Assembly (NCBI GenBank): GCA_903850915.1
Contig: CAINMV010000031.1
Location: 1-64,000, forward strand
Source: an uncultured Bacteroidota bacterium
GTDB taxonomy: Bacteria; Bacteroidota; Bacteroidia; UKL13-3
Direction: 5' to 3'
Length of the DNA stretch: 64,000 nucleotides
The position numbers and the translations under genes are program-made. Below the pieces are notes generated by a model. That model had not been told where the DNA came from. It made no database searches and was given only the letters and a program-made list of their open reading frames with translations. Of this stretch, positions 55,447-64,000 are shown piece by piece; within the stretch, counting starts at the first letter, position 1, and each line of letters opens with the position of its first letter.

Positions 55447-55824
55447 TTACTTGGTTTCTTTTTTCTTTCCTGCTACCGTTTTACGTTTACCTTTACGGGT
55501 ACGAGAGTTGGTACGGGTTCTTTGTCCGCGAGTTGGCAGACCTTTACGGTGGCGAATACCACGGTAGCTACCAATATCTTGAAGACGTTTAATATTCAAG
55601 GTAGTTTCTGAACGCAACTCCCCTTCCACTTTAAAACCTTCGGTAATTGCTTTACGAATGTGATTTAAATCCTCATCGTTCCAATCAGAAACCTTTTTGC
55701 TAATGTCGATTCCGGCATTAGTTAAAATTTTAGTAGCGCGGGAAACTCCGATGCCATAGATGTAAGTCAAACCGATTACACCTCTTTTGTTTTTTGGTAG
55801 ATCTATACCTGATATACGTGCCAT
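55447..55824 (-). CDS. rpsM: Ribosomal protein uS13
   Basis: The 125-residue head protein of the small subunit contacts the tRNAs. [26 protein letters not shown] and [22 protein letters not shown] are textbook motifs. Confidence 0.97.
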   Translation of the reverse strand: MARISGIDLPKNKRGVIGLTYIYGIGVSRATKILTNAGIDISKKVSDWNDEDLNHIRKAITEGFKVEGELRSETTLNIKRLQDIGSYRGIRHRKGLPTRGQRTRTNSRTRKGKRKTVAGKKKETK

Positions 55825-55911
55825 TTACTTTAATTACGAATTTAAAATTACGAATTTAATAACTTCATTGTTGGTTTAACATAGTACATTAAGGTACTAC
55901 GCTGAGATCAA

Positions 55912-56028
55912 CTATCCCTGACGCATTTTATACTTAGGGTTCTTTTTGTTAATGATGTATAAGCGCCCTTTTCTACGAACGATTTTACAATCCACACTAC
56001 GTTTCTTGATTGATGTCTTAACTTTCAT
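55912..56028 (-). CDS. rpmJ: Ribosomal protein bL36
   Basis: A 38-codon frame on the minus strand translates as [20 protein letters not shown]... and ends in PKYKMRQG, matching bL36. The family Cys/His zinc site is largely missing (only one Cys, no CNPRHK-type end), so it is a C-minus form. It lies between infA and rpsM as expected. Confidence 0.93.
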   Translation of the reverse strand: MKVKTSIKKRSVDCKIVRRKGRLYIINKKNPKYKMRQG

Positions 56029-56040
56029 TTTCTTTTTAGA

Positions 56041-56259
56041 TTACTTATATCTGTATGAAATTCTTCCTTTACTTAAATCATAGGGTGACATTTCTATTTG
56101 CACCTTGTCACCTGGTAATATCTTAATATAGTGCATCCGCATTTTTCCAGAAATATGAGCAACAATCACATGACCATTTTGTAATTCCACCTTAAACATT
56201 GCGTTTGATAAGGCTTCCTTAATAACTCCGTCTTGTTTTATTGACGATTGCTTTGACAT
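56041..56259 (-). CDS. infA: Translation initiation factor IF-1
   Basis: A 72-residue OB-fold protein that blocks the ribosomal A site during initiation. [34 protein letters not shown] is the family core. It sits 42 bases after secY; no map or adk gene lies between, unlike in some other bacteria. Confidence 0.97.
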   Translation of the reverse strand: MSKQSSIKQDGVIKEALSNAMFKVELQNGHVIVAHISGKMRMHYIKILPGDKVQIEMSPYDLSKGRISYRYK

Positions 56260-56301
56260 ATATTTTTTTCGAACTGCGAATTTACGGTTTTTATCTCGGT
56301 T

Positions 56302-57636
56302 TTACATACTCGGCTGTGCCTGAGTTCTTCCTTTAATACGATTTCCTCCCTTCATCAAACCATCATAATGGCGCATAGTCAATTGACTTTCAATTTGTTG
56401 CAATGTATCTAAAAGCACTCCAACCATAATTAAAAGTGATGTGCCTCCAAAAAACTGAGCAAAGCTACTTGACAATCCAAAAACTCTTGTTAGGCCCGGC
56501 ATAATCGCAATTATTGCTAAGAATATAGAACCTGGCAATGTAATACGTGACATAACATTATCAATGAAATCAGCAGTAGACTTACCTGGCTTAATTCCTG
56601 GCACAAAACCATTATTACGTTTCATCTCATCCGCAATTTGTACCGGATTAATAGTGATTGCAGTATAAAAATAAGTGAAAGCGATAATTGTTAAAGCCAA
56701 GAAGATATCATAAATCCATGAGTTTTGTGAGTTGAAGTTAATCGAAACACCTTGCCAAAATGGACTCTTCGGGAACAATTGAGCGATAGTTCCTGGAATA
56801 AACATAATTGCTTGAGCAAAAATGATAGGCATTACACCTGCTTGATTTACTTTAAGAGGAAGCCATTGGCGAGCACCACCGTATTGTTTGTTTCCAATAA
56901 CACGTTTTGCATATTGTACTGGGATCTTACGTGTACCTTGAACCAATAAAATGGTGAAGGCGATTACGAGCAATAAGAAAACGATTTCGACCAAGAAGAT
57001 AAACAATCCGCCACCACCTTGTGTACTTCTAGCTATGAATTCGCCTTGAATTGCCTGAGGGAAACGAGCCAAGATACCTACCATGATAATTAATGAAATA
57101 CCATTTCCAATGCCTTTATCAGTGATTCTTTCACCCAACCACATTGTGAATACGGTACCGGCTATTAAGAATATAATTGTAGAAACTAAAAATGCAAAGT
57201 TATCATTCACAATTGGACTTTGACCTTGACCACCACGTAGGGTAGCTAAGAAACCAAAAGCTTGAATAAAAGTGATAAGAATCGTAAAAATACGTGTGTA
57301 TTGGTTTAGTTTCGTTCTACCTTCTTCTCCTTCTTTTGCCATACGCTGAAACTGAGGCACAGCGATAGTTAAAAGTTGAATAACGATAGAAGCAGAGATG
57401 TAAGGCATAATACCGAGGGCCAAGATCGAAGCACGACCAAAGGCACCACCCGCAAAAGTATTTACCAATCCCAACAAACCACCTGAGCTGTCGGCTAATT
57501 TAGATGAATCGATTCCAGGTAATACAATGTACGAACCGATACGGAACATCAATAAATACATAAAGGTATTGATGATTCTTTTTCTCAAATCTTCAATACT
57601 GAATATATTTTTTATGGTGTCTATGATTTTTTTCAT
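56302..57636 (-). CDS. secY: Preprotein translocase subunit SecY
   Basis: The 444-residue channel subunit of the Sec translocon has ten membrane segments. Signatures include the plug-region GGAFGRASILALGIMPYISASIVIQ and NRIKGRTQ near the end. Its ATG overlaps the rplO stop region at 57636, so the genes are translationally coupled. Confidence 0.97.
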   Translation of the reverse strand: MKKIIDTIKNIFSIEDLRKRIINTFMYLLMFRIGSYIVLPGIDSSKLADSSGGLLGLVNTFAGGAFGRASILALGIMPYISASIVIQLLTIAVPQFQRMAKEGEEGRTKLNQYTRIFTILITFIQAFGFLATLRGGQGQSPIVNDNFAFLVSTIIFLIAGTVFTMWLGERITDKGIGNGISLIIMVGILARFPQAIQGEFIARSTQGGGGLFIFLVEIVFLLLVIAFTILLVQGTRKIPVQYAKRVIGNKQYGGARQWLPLKVNQAGVMPIIFAQAIMFIPGTIAQLFPKSPFWQGVSINFNSQNSWIYDIFLALTIIAFTYFYTAITINPVQIADEMKRNNGFVPGIKPGKSTADFIDNVMSRITLPGSIFLAIIAIMPGLTRVFGLSSSFAQFFGGTSLLIMVGVLLDTLQQIESQLTMRHYDGLMKGGNRIKGRTQAQPSM

Positions 57637-58085
57637 TATTTGGTAACGTTAGCGGTTCCTCCTACTGATTCTATAATTGTTTTTGCGGCGTCGGTGAATG
57701 CATGACAAGTAATATTTAACTTGTTTGTGAGTTTACCTCTACCTAATATTTTAATTTTAGCTTTTTTAGATGCCAAATGGAATTGTTTAAATGTATCCAT
57801 TGTGAAATCGGTCACATTATGTTTTTCAGACAACGCTTGTAATGTGTCTAAGTTAATGCCGACATATTCTACGCGGAATGGATTTTTAAAGCCCACTTTT
57901 GGTAAGCGGCGTTGTAAAGGCATTTGTCCACCTTCAAATCCCATTTTTCGGCTATAACCCGAACGCGACTGGGCTCCTTTGTGACCACGGGTTGATGTAC
58001 CTCCATGTCCACTACCTTGTCCTCTACCAATACGCTTACGTTTTTTGGTTGAACCTTCGGCTGGTTTTAATGAACTTAAATTCAT
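57636..58085 (-). CDS. rplO: Ribosomal protein uL15
   Basis: The 149-residue protein begins MNLSSLKPAEGSTKKRKRIGRG and is rich in Gly/Arg/Lys in its first 60 residues (GQGSGHGGTSTRGHKGAQ). It is a 23S rRNA-binding protein, and the stop abuts the secY start. Confidence 0.97.
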   Translation of the reverse strand: MNLSSLKPAEGSTKKRKRIGRGQGSGHGGTSTRGHKGAQSRSGYSRKMGFEGGQMPLQRRLPKVGFKNPFRVEYVGINLDTLQALSEKHNVTDFTMDTFKQFHLASKKAKIKILGRGKLTNKLNITCHAFTDAAKTIIESVGGTANVTK

Positions 58086-58109
58086 GTTATATTTTTTTTA
58101 ATTTAAAAA

Positions 58110-58289
58110 TTAAATATTTTCTACTTTAACTAAATGACTAACCTTATTCACCATTCCCATAATTTGGGGTGAATCATGACGCACGACAGAGCTATTTACC
58201 TTACCCAATCCTAATGCTTTAACGGTACGTTTTTGAGTCTCAGGGCGTTCGATTACGCTGCGTACTAGGGTTACTTTTATTTGTGCCAT
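58110..58289 (-). CDS. rpmD: Ribosomal protein uL30
   Basis: A 59-residue frame on the minus strand: [20 protein letters not shown], then [12 protein letters not shown] and a C-terminal [14 protein letters not shown]. It is a clear uL30 in the expected place between rpsE and rplO. Confidence 0.95.
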   Translation of the reverse strand: MAQIKVTLVRSVIERPETQKRTVKALGLGKVNSSVVRHDSPQIMGMVNKVSHLVKVENI

Positions 58290-58308
58290 ACTTTCTTTTT
58301 GTAAATGA

Positions 58309-58827
58309 TTAACCGTTAAACACTTTATTTAAACTAATACCACGCTGTTGAGCTACAGTAACAGAATCGCGCATTTTAACCAATGCGTCAATTGTTGCTT
58401 TAACCACATTGTGCGGGTTAGAAGACCCTTTTGATTTCGCCAATACGTCGGTGATACCTGCACTCTCTAATACAGCACGCATTGCACCACCTGCAATTAC
58501 ACCTGTACCATGCGATGCTGGTTTTAAGAATACATCACCACCACAATATTTGCCAATTTGTTCGTGAGGCACAGTACCATTAATAATTGGAACCTTGATA
58601 AGGTTTTTCTTTGCGTCTTCTACTGCTTTGGTAATAGCATCAGTAATTTCCATTGCTTTACCTAAACCATGTCCTACGATACCGTGACTATCGCCAACAA
58701 CTACGATTGCAGAAAAACTAAATGTTCTACCACCTTTTGTAACTTTAGCTACACGATTTACCGATACCAAACGTTCTTTTAGTTCAAGTTCGCTTGATTT
58801 TACTCTTTTTATATTTGTTTGAGACAT
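58309..58827 (-). CDS. rpsE: Ribosomal protein uS5
   Basis: The 172-residue small-subunit fidelity protein has the S5 double-stranded RNA-binding domain ([21 protein letters not shown]) and the C-terminal [32 protein letters not shown] segment. Confidence 0.97.
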   Translation of the reverse strand: MSQTNIKRVKSSELELKERLVSVNRVAKVTKGGRTFSFSAIVVVGDSHGIVGHGLGKAMEITDAITKAVEDAKKNLIKVPIINGTVPHEQIGKYCGGDVFLKPASHGTGVIAGGAMRAVLESAGITDVLAKSKGSSNPHNVVKATIDALVKMRDSVTVAQQRGISLNKVFNG

Positions 58828-58851
58828 ATAATGTGTTGTTCTTATATAAAA

Positions 58852-59205
58852 TTAAAATTGTAAACCACCTTCACGTGCACCTTCGGCCAAACTTTTAACA
58901 CGTCCGTGGTAAAGGTAACCACCTCTATCGAATGCTACTTTGGTAATACCCAAGGCAATTGCTTTTTCAGCGATAGCTTTACCCACCATCTTAGATTTTT
59001 CTACTTTCGGCGTTTTGTCTGTGATTGATTTAGAAGATGCAGCTACAATAGTAGATCCTGTTAAGTCGTTCACGAGTTGTACATAAATATCTTTATTGCT
59101 ACGGAATACAGATAAACGTGGTTGCGCGGCAGTACCTGATATTTTGTTACGAATGCCTCTTCTAATTTTGGCACGACGGGCTAATTTCTTTTGTTGTAGG
59201 TTCAT
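58852..59205 (-). CDS. rplR: Ribosomal protein uL18
   Basis: The 117-residue 5S rRNA-binding protein has the marks [19 protein letters not shown] and [25 protein letters not shown]. Confidence 0.97.
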   Translation of the reverse strand: MNLQQKKLARRAKIRRGIRNKISGTAAQPRLSVFRSNKDIYVQLVNDLTGSTIVAASSKSITDKTPKVEKSKMVGKAIAEKAIALGITKVAFDRGGYLYHGRVKSLAEGAREGGLQF

Positions 59206-59273
59206 GACTTTATTTTTATGCGGCTATCAATTTTGTGAAACAAACTGCTGATGGCCTATATTTAATTTTACTA

Positions 59274-59828
59274 TTATTTACCTGCTGATTTACCTGCTTT
59301 TTTACGTAATATCTCACCAGTAAATTTGATACCTTTTCCTTTAAACGGTTCAGGTTTACGAAGTGAACGAATTTTAGCAGCTACTTGACCTATTAATTGC
59401 TTATCATGGCTTTCGAGGTAGATGGTAGGATTTTTACCTTTCTCTTGTTCAGCTCTAACTTTTACTTCAGATGGAATTTGAAGATAGATATGATGGGAGA
59501 ATCCTAAGGTAAGGTCTAAAATTTGACCTTCAGCTACTGCTTTATAACCAACACCCACGAGCTCTTGTTGAGTTTTGAAACCAGTAGAAACACCTGTTAT
59601 CATGTTATGTACCAAAGAGCGGTATAGACCGTGCATTGATAACAAACGCTTCGTTTCGGCAGGGCGTTCCAAAGTTAATATGCCATTCTCGATGGTAAGT
59701 TTAAGGTCGGAATCAACTTTTTGAGTTAAAGTTCCTTTCGGACCTTTCACTGTTACCAAATTGTTGTCAGCAACTTTTACCTCCACTCCGGCAGGGATAT
59801 TAATGGGCTTTTTTCCTATACGCGACAT
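59274..59828 (-). CDS. rplF: Ribosomal protein uL6
   Basis: The 184-residue protein has two similar domains. MSRIGKKPINIPAGVEVKV opens it, and the GKGIKFTGEILRKKAGKS end lies near the factor-binding site of the large subunit. Confidence 0.97.
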   Translation of the reverse strand: MSRIGKKPINIPAGVEVKVADNNLVTVKGPKGTLTQKVDSDLKLTIENGILTLERPAETKRLLSMHGLYRSLVHNMITGVSTGFKTQQELVGVGYKAVAEGQILDLTLGFSHHIYLQIPSEVKVRAEQEKGKNPTIYLESHDKQLIGQVAAKIRSLRKPEPFKGKGIKFTGEILRKKAGKSAGK

Positions 59829-59885
59829 TTCTGTATTGTTGTTTTAAGTGTTATGTACTTAATGAACTTTTTAATTTGATGAAAA

Positions 59886-60281
59886 TTAATAAACGTAGCA
59901 AAGAACTTCTCCTCCGACATTTTCTTTGCGGGCCTCTTTATCCGTCATCACACCTTTTGAGGTAGTGATAATGGCGATTCCCAAGCCGTTTATAACACGG
60001 GGCATTTCCATGGCACCCTTGTATTTTCGCAATCCGGGGCGACTAATGCGCTCCATTTTACTAATAGCAGGCTGTTTTGTTACCGGATTGTATTTTAAAG
60101 CTATCTTAATGACGTTCTTGTTTTCAACAACATCAAATTTATAATTTAAAATATAACCTTTCTCGAATAACACGCGTGTTATTTCTTTTTTGAGATTTGA
60201 CCCAGGAATTTCTACAATTCTGTGGTTAGCCTTAATGGCGTTTCTCAATCTGGTTAAGTAGTCTGAAATTGGATCAGTCAT
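59886..60281 (-). CDS. rpsH: Ribosomal protein uS8
   Basis: The 131-residue central-domain 16S binder runs from MTDPISDYLTRLRNAIKANH to TSKGVMTDKEARKENVGGEVLCYVY. uS8 represses the spc operon in E. coli by binding the rplE start region; I did not identify the matching site here. Confidence 0.97.
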   Translation of the reverse strand: MTDPISDYLTRLRNAIKANHRIVEIPGSNLKKEITRVLFEKGYILNYKFDVVENKNVIKIALKYNPVTKQPAISKMERISRPGLRKYKGAMEMPRVINGLGIAIITTSKGVMTDKEARKENVGGEVLCYVY

Positions 60282-60343
60282 TTCTTATAATTGTTTACTG
60301 ATTGAACCTAATGTTTAATCTTTTATATATATATTCCTTTAAA

Positions 60344-60613
60344 TTACCAACTGCACTTTGTTACTCCGGGGATTTTACCTGCCAAAGCGAATTCGCGAAA
60401 TTGGTTGCGGCATAGTCCGAATTGGCGCATGTAACCGCGTGGTCGTCCTGAAATCTGGCAGCGATTACGCTGACGTACTTTCGAGGAGTTACGGGGTAAC
60501 TTTTGCAATTCATCCCAATTACCGTCTTTTTTTAGCTGAGCGCGGCGATCGTGAAAAAGCAATTCTAAATGAACTCTCTTTCTATCTCTCGCTTTAATAC
60601 TTTCTTTTGCCAT
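60344..60613 (-). CDS. rpsN: Ribosomal protein uS14 (zinc-free long form)
   Basis: With 89 residues it is the long form. [29 protein letters not shown] is the core, and the paired CxxC motifs of the short zinc form are absent. Confidence 0.97.
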   Translation of the reverse strand: MAKESIKARDRKRVHLELLFHDRRAQLKKDGNWDELQKLPRNSSKVRQRNRCQISGRPRGYMRQFGLCRNQFREFALAGKIPGVTKCSW

Positions 60614-60630
60614 GTAATATGATGTATAGT

Positions 60631-61182
60631 TTAATTATTTTTTTGGAATGGTAAACCGTATTGTTTCAATAACTCTAAACATTCTTCGTCTGTCTTTGCA
60701 TTAGTGACGAAGGTGATATCCATACCAGCGATTCTGCTTACTTTGTCAATATTGATCTCCGGGAAAATCAATTGTTCGGTGATACCCATCGTGAAGTTCC
60801 CTCTTCCGTCAAATCCTTTTACTTTTAATCCACCGAAATCACGAACACGTGGAAGTGATATAGAGATAAAACGTTGTAAGAATTCATACATTGTTTCTTT
60901 ACGAAGTGTTACGCGGGCTCCGATTGGCATTCCTTGACGTAACTTAAAATTTGAGATGTCCTTACGAGATTTAGTTTTTACTGCACGCTGACCAGAAATT
61001 ATGGTCATTTCTTCTACTGCAGCATCTACAATTTTCTTATCTGCTACGGCTGCTCCCAATCCCTGGTTCAAACAAATCTTCTCCAGTTTCGGAACCATCA
61101 TCGCATTTTTATATCCGAATTTCTCCTGCATGGCAGGTACGATTACTTCGGTATAACGGGTTTTAAGTGTAGGTTGGTACAT
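60631..61182 (-). CDS. rplE: Ribosomal protein uL5
   Basis: The 183-residue 5S rRNA-binding protein has [35 protein letters not shown] and PFQKNN at the end. It is in the standard spc operon place. Confidence 0.97.
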   Translation of the reverse strand: MYQPTLKTRYTEVIVPAMQEKFGYKNAMMVPKLEKICLNQGLGAAVADKKIVDAAVEEMTIISGQRAVKTKSRKDISNFKLRQGMPIGARVTLRKETMYEFLQRFISISLPRVRDFGGLKVKGFDGRGNFTMGITEQLIFPEINIDKVSRIAGMDITFVTNAKTDEECLELLKQYGLPFQKNN

Positions 61183-61204
61183 TGTAATTTATTTTATTCC
61201 CTGA

Positions 61205-61552
61205 TTACTTGATTATTTCTTTATTCTCTGTAGCTCTAGCAAAGCGTTGTAATTTACCCTGCTCGTCAAGCTTACGTCCCACACGAGTAGCCGTATTGTT
61301 ATACCATAACATTACGTTAGATATAGATACTGGTGCTTCCATGGTGATAATACCTCCGTTTGGATTTTTAGCATCAACTTTAGGTTTCAAGTGTTTCTTC
61401 GCTAAGTTAACACCTTCGATTAAAATGCGGCGTGTTTCAGTATTAACTTCTAACACACGACCTTTCTTTCCTCTATCGTCGCCAGCAATCACAACCACTT
61501 GATCGCCTTTTTTGATTTTTAATTTTGGTTGTTTATTGAATTTTCTTTCCAT
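61205..61552 (-). CDS. rplX: Ribosomal protein uL24
   Basis: The 115-residue KOW-domain assembly starter of the large subunit has LKIKKGDQVVVIAGDDRGKKGRVLEVN and a C-terminal extension shared by Bacteroidota. Confidence 0.97.
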   Translation of the reverse strand: MERKFNKQPKLKIKKGDQVVVIAGDDRGKKGRVLEVNTETRRILIEGVNLAKKHLKPKVDAKNPNGGIITMEAPVSISNVMLWYNNTATRVGRKLDEQGKLQRFARATENKEIIK

Positions 61553-61579
61553 GATATGGAGTATTGTACTTATAAATAA

Positions 61580-61948
61580 TTATAAAACTTCCGGGGCCAA
61601 TGATACGATTTTCATAAATTGTTTCTCACGCAATTCGCGGGCTACTGGGCCGAAGATACGAGTACCACGTGGCTCGTCGGCGGCGTTAAGTAATACACAT
61701 GAATTATCATCGAAACGAATATAAGAACCATCAGGGCGACGAACTTCTTTGCGGGTACGAACCACAACAGCTTTTGACACTGTTCCTTTCTTTACACCAC
61801 TGCTCGGCATCGCATCTTTTACGGTTACCACTATTTTATCGCCTAAAGAAGCATAACGCTTTTTAGATCCTCCCAACACACGGATAACTAACACTTCACG
61901 TGCACCGCTGTTGTCTGCTACTTTGAGTCTCGATTCGTTTTGTACCAT
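61580..61948 (-). CDS. rplN: Ribosomal protein uL14
   Basis: The 122-residue protein begins [24 protein letters not shown] and ends [12 protein letters not shown], exact family marks. It is one of the best-conserved large-subunit proteins. Confidence 0.98.
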   Translation of the reverse strand: MVQNESRLKVADNSGAREVLVIRVLGGSKKRYASLGDKIVVTVKDAMPSSGVKKGTVSKAVVVRTRKEVRRPDGSYIRFDDNSCVLLNAADEPRGTRIFGPVARELREKQFMKIVSLAPEVL

Positions 61949-61974
61949 TTTTTAATCTGTTAATTTGAAACCGG

Positions 61975-62229
61975 TTATTTTGCTTTTTCAATAACTGCTA
62001 CTAAACGGAAACGTTTATTTTTACTCATTGGGCGTGTTTCCATGATACGCACCGTATCGTTTATGCCACATTCGTTCTTTTCGTCGTGTGCCATAAATTT
62101 AGAGGTTTTCTTTACAAACTTACCATATTTAGGGTGCTTCACTTTACGTTCTACACTTACGGTAATGGATTTCTCCATCTTGTTGCTTACCACTTTGCCG
62201 ACAATCTCTTTTCTAAAATTTCTTTCCAT
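61975..62229 (-). CDS. rpsQ: Ribosomal protein uS17
   Basis: The 84-residue OB-fold 16S binder has [32 protein letters not shown] and [20 protein letters not shown]. Confidence 0.97.
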   Translation of the reverse strand: MERNFRKEIVGKVVSNKMEKSITVSVERKVKHPKYGKFVKKTSKFMAHDEKNECGINDTVRIMETRPMSKNKRFRLVAVIEKAK

Positions 62230-62272
62230 GTATTGGATTGATTTTGAGTTATATTATACTGGTGAACTATTG

Positions 62273-62488
62273 TTATTCCGCTTTAGGCTCGTTATTCTTG
62301 CTGATTAAGCGGCTTTGTTTTTCGGTAAGCAAACGTGCAATCTTTTTGCGGGTTGCTGTTATACGTGCAGTAGACTCTACCTGTGAAATTGCATGTGTGA
62401 ACTTCATTTTGGTATACGCTTCTCTCTCCTCTTTTATTGTTGAGTGAAGATCCTTGTCACTTAAACTTACTATATCTTTATTTTTCAT
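62273..62488 (-). CDS. rpmC: Ribosomal protein uL29
   Basis: The 71-residue helical protein near the peptide exit tunnel matches the family pattern (LSDKDLHSTIKEEREAYTKMKF, ITATRKKIARLLTE). Confidence 0.95.
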   Translation of the reverse strand: MKNKDIVSLSDKDLHSTIKEEREAYTKMKFTHAISQVESTARITATRKKIARLLTEKQSRLISKNNEPKAE

Positions 62489-62508
62489 GGATATGAAGGA
62501 TTTTGTAA

Positions 62509-62937
62509 TTATGCTATAGCCTCGTCGTAATCGGGGCGAACGGTGAATTTTGTATGGAATGGCAACTTGTTAGCAGCTAAACGCATGGATTCTTTCGCGA
62601 TTGCCAAAGAAACGCCTTCGATTTCGAATAGAATTCTTCCTGGTTTTACTACTGCTACCCAATATTCAGGAGCTCCTTTACCCTTACCCATACGTACCTC
62701 TGCAGGTTTCTTGGTAATCGGTTTGTCAGGGAATACACGGATCCATACTTTACCTTCACGTTTCATGTGACGTGTTAAAGCGATACGGGCAGCCTCTAAC
62801 TGACGTGCTGTTAGCCAGCCTTCATCCAATGATTTTAATGCAAAAGTGCCGAAATCAATTTGATTTCCACGCTTAGCATAACCTTTGATCTTGGCTTTAT
62901 GCGTTTTGCGAAATTTGGTCTTCTTTGGTTGTAACAT
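62509..62937 (-). CDS. rplP: Ribosomal protein uL16, first gene of this operon
   Basis: The 142-residue protein begins [24 protein letters not shown] and has [39 protein letters not shown]. In most bacteria rpsC precedes it. Here the upstream 430 bp hold no ribosomal gene but do hold a strong promoter and a structured leader, so transcription begins with rplP. Confidence 0.97.
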   Translation of the reverse strand: MLQPKKTKFRKTHKAKIKGYAKRGNQIDFGTFALKSLDEGWLTARQLEAARIALTRHMKREGKVWIRVFPDKPITKKPAEVRMGKGKGAPEYWVAVVKPGRILFEIEGVSLAIAKESMRLAANKLPFHTKFTVRPDYDEAIA

Positions 62938-63078
62938 GGTTCTTAACTACTCTTTAGTGATTCAGTGAAGCAAAATTTACTAAGGTAGTCAAGGAGTTCA
63001 GAGATGGGATTGTAATCCCGGGAACCTATGATAACATTAGTAAATTATACAATTCAATGTATTTTTACTAAAATTTTG
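62938..63078 (-). promoter_or_regulatory. Structured leader RNA of the rplP operon, candidate r-protein control element
   Basis: The leader of about 140 nt between the promoter and rplP can fold into one long hairpin. Its base is AATTTACTAA/TTAGTAAATT (63037-63046 with 62974-62983, perfect 10 bp). A middle stem GGTTC/GAAC-CC follows with a small bulge. An apical GGGAT-TACA-ATCCC helix (63006-63019) tops it. No T-run follows it, so control would be at translation or by protein binding. No known leader class was recognised. Confidence 0.5.
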
Positions 63079-63084
63079 GGACGG

Positions 63085-63115
63085 CAAAGGTAAGATTAAC
63101 TTTTATATATCCAAA
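63085..63115 (-). promoter_or_regulatory. Promoter of the rplP (spc-alpha) operon
   Basis: Leftward: TTTG at 63112-63115, 19-bp spacer, TACCTTTG at 63085-63092. It is a full consensus match and uses the same -7 box as the rRNA promoters. Confidence 0.8.
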
Positions 63116-63366
63116 TGTTTTTAGAAAATATTTGAATTTATTTCAATTCTGGCGTTTCTGTATCTGATGTGCCGAAGTTTTTAGAATATTGTCAAAACAC
63201 AATTCTCAAACGGGCCGCCCCTAAGGGGATAAATACACCCTATTCGCAATGGCCATGTGCCTTTATTATTGTGTTTTTAGTTTCAAAAATACCGCTTTAG
63301 TGCTAAATTTAAGCGATCTAAACTCATTTTATTCGTTTGGATTAAAATTATGACCTTTGCCGAACT
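63116..63366. other. Intergenic between divergent rplP operon and hydrolase gene
   Basis: AT-rich except for a GC-rich patch with a CCCC-TAA-GGGG palindrome near 63222-63232. The rightward GACCTTTG near 63351-63359 is a one-mismatch -7 box placed about 8 bases before the hydrolase ATG. No r-protein gene or remnant is visible. Confidence 0.45.
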
Positions 63367-64000
63367 ATGAATATCGTCCTACTGCACGGATTTTGTGAAG
63401 ACCGATCGATATGGAATGCACTAATCCCGCATGTCAAAAACAACGCTGAATTATTGACGCTCGACCTGCCTGGGTTTGGAAGTCAAAACGAGCAATTTTT
63501 GCATGGTAATTCGATTGAGGCCATGGCGGACTTCATTAAAGTAGCATTGGAAAAACGAAATATAAACGTGTGCGTTCTAATTGGTCATTCACTTGGTGGT
63601 TACGTTACGTTGGCCTTCGCCCGAAAATACCCACACCTGTTGCATGGCATGGGCTTATTTCATAGTAATGCGTTTGCCGATTCGCAGGAACGCAAGGCGG
63701 CTCGTTTGAAAACTATCGATTTTATAAAAACAAATGGAGCAACTACATATCATCGTGCACTAATTCCAAGCCTCTTCCAAACAAACGCATCGCCAACTTT
63801 AGTGGAAGAAACAATTGCTGCCGCTAAATCAGCAAAGGCCGAGGGCATCATCGCTGCCCTTAGCGCCATGCGTAATCGTAACGATAGCTTGGATGTGCTT
63901 CAAAATTGGAACAAACCAATACTCTTCATCGCCGGCAAATACGACGCAGTCATCACTAAAGAAAGCATTTTTGAACAGGCCGTATTATGCAATACAGCTA
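63367..64000 (+). CDS. Alpha/beta-fold hydrolase, partial (runs off the right edge)
   Basis: The visible 211 residues begin MNIVLLHGFCEDRSIWNALI. The nucleophile elbow GHSLGGY has Ser75, and the acid Asp193 lies in FIAGKYDAVI. The catalytic His should lie beyond base 64000. The HGF oxyanion-loop motif and compact lid region suggest a small-ester or BioH-like hydrolase; the substrate is unknown. No signal peptide is seen. Confidence 0.85.
   Translation, partial: MNIVLLHGFCEDRSIWNALIPHVKNNAELLTLDLPGFGSQNEQFLHGNSIEAMADFIKVALEKRNINVCVLIGHSLGGYVTLAFARKYPHLLHGMGLFHSNAFADSQERKAARLKTIDFIKTNGATTYHRALIPSLFQTNASPTLVEETIAAAKSAKAEGIIAALSAMRNRNDSLDVLQNWNKPILFIAGKYDAVITKESIFEQAVLCNTA

Noticed and set aside
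62938-63366. Missing rpsC or other r-protein gene in the spacer
   Set aside because: None of the six frames gives an r-protein-like sequence; the region contains promoter and leader instead.

Overview
The window is a piece of an AT-rich chromosome from a member of the Bacteroidota. Several lines of sequence evidence agree. Type IX secretion and gliding genes are present (gldE, gldJ, two porP/sprF genes, porU, porV) together with a protein carrying a T9SS C-terminal sorting tail. Promoters follow the Bacteroidota form TTTG, about 19-21 bp, TAnnTTTG. Clear Shine-Dalgarno sequences are scarce. An ISC set, a TssD/Hcp protein of the Bacteroidota type and long ribosomal protein S14 and L17 forms also fit. 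The class cannot be fixed from sequence reading alone; a gliding or T9SS-bearing environmental lineage outside Bacteroides is the best guess.

Layout. 1-544 is the 5' third of a 16S rRNA gene read leftward. It is preceded by an array of about five near-identical 93-bp units (680-1088), four with a full promoter aimed at the rRNA. 1.25-10.9 kb holds metabolic and envelope genes: paaN, an RluA-type pseudouridine synthase, a scramblase homologue, a GT39-like membrane glycosyltransferase, a GbsR/MarR regulator, hutH, an MFS transporter, a retropepsin-like protease and mdh. 11.3-13.7 kb is a PhoU-like/PiT phosphate uptake pair. 13.8-18.6 kb holds an HU protein, mutY, ssb, gldE and lysS. 18.6-19.3 kb is non-coding with decayed direct repeats. 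19.3-29.9 kb is a GT2 glycosyltransferase and the T9SS/gliding block, followed by ispF. 29.9-37.6 kb reads leftward: sod, a SPOR-domain protein, an rlmB-like methylase, an M28 peptidase, iscA-iscU-iscS and a TPM/TPM/LemA operon. 37.9-45.8 kb reads mostly rightward: a secreted Asp-box protein, a small membrane protein, a TonB-dependent receptor, pruA and an orphan tssD. 45.8-47.9 kb is a lipid-head-group cluster. 48.1-52.6 kb is a three-gene SMC/kleisin/MukE-like operon. 52.6-63.1 kb is the spc-alpha ribosomal protein operon read leftward, starting at rplP. A partial alpha/beta hydrolase gene runs off the right end.

Most interesting points. (1) 48089-52559 looks like a divergent MukBEF/MksBEF-type condensin operon with the SMC gene first and no Wadjet JetD/MksG nuclease gene beside it. 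(2) The rRNA operon is driven by stacked tandem promoters whose transcripts would begin with a conserved hairpin. (3) The ribosomal protein operon is cut between rpsC and rplP and has its own promoter and a structured leader of about 150 nt that could be an autoregulatory RNA. (4) An orphan TssD and a lipid cluster containing a CdsA-like protein with a changed signature residue are smaller oddities.

All calls come from reading the sequence and remembered family features; no database or structure search was run.
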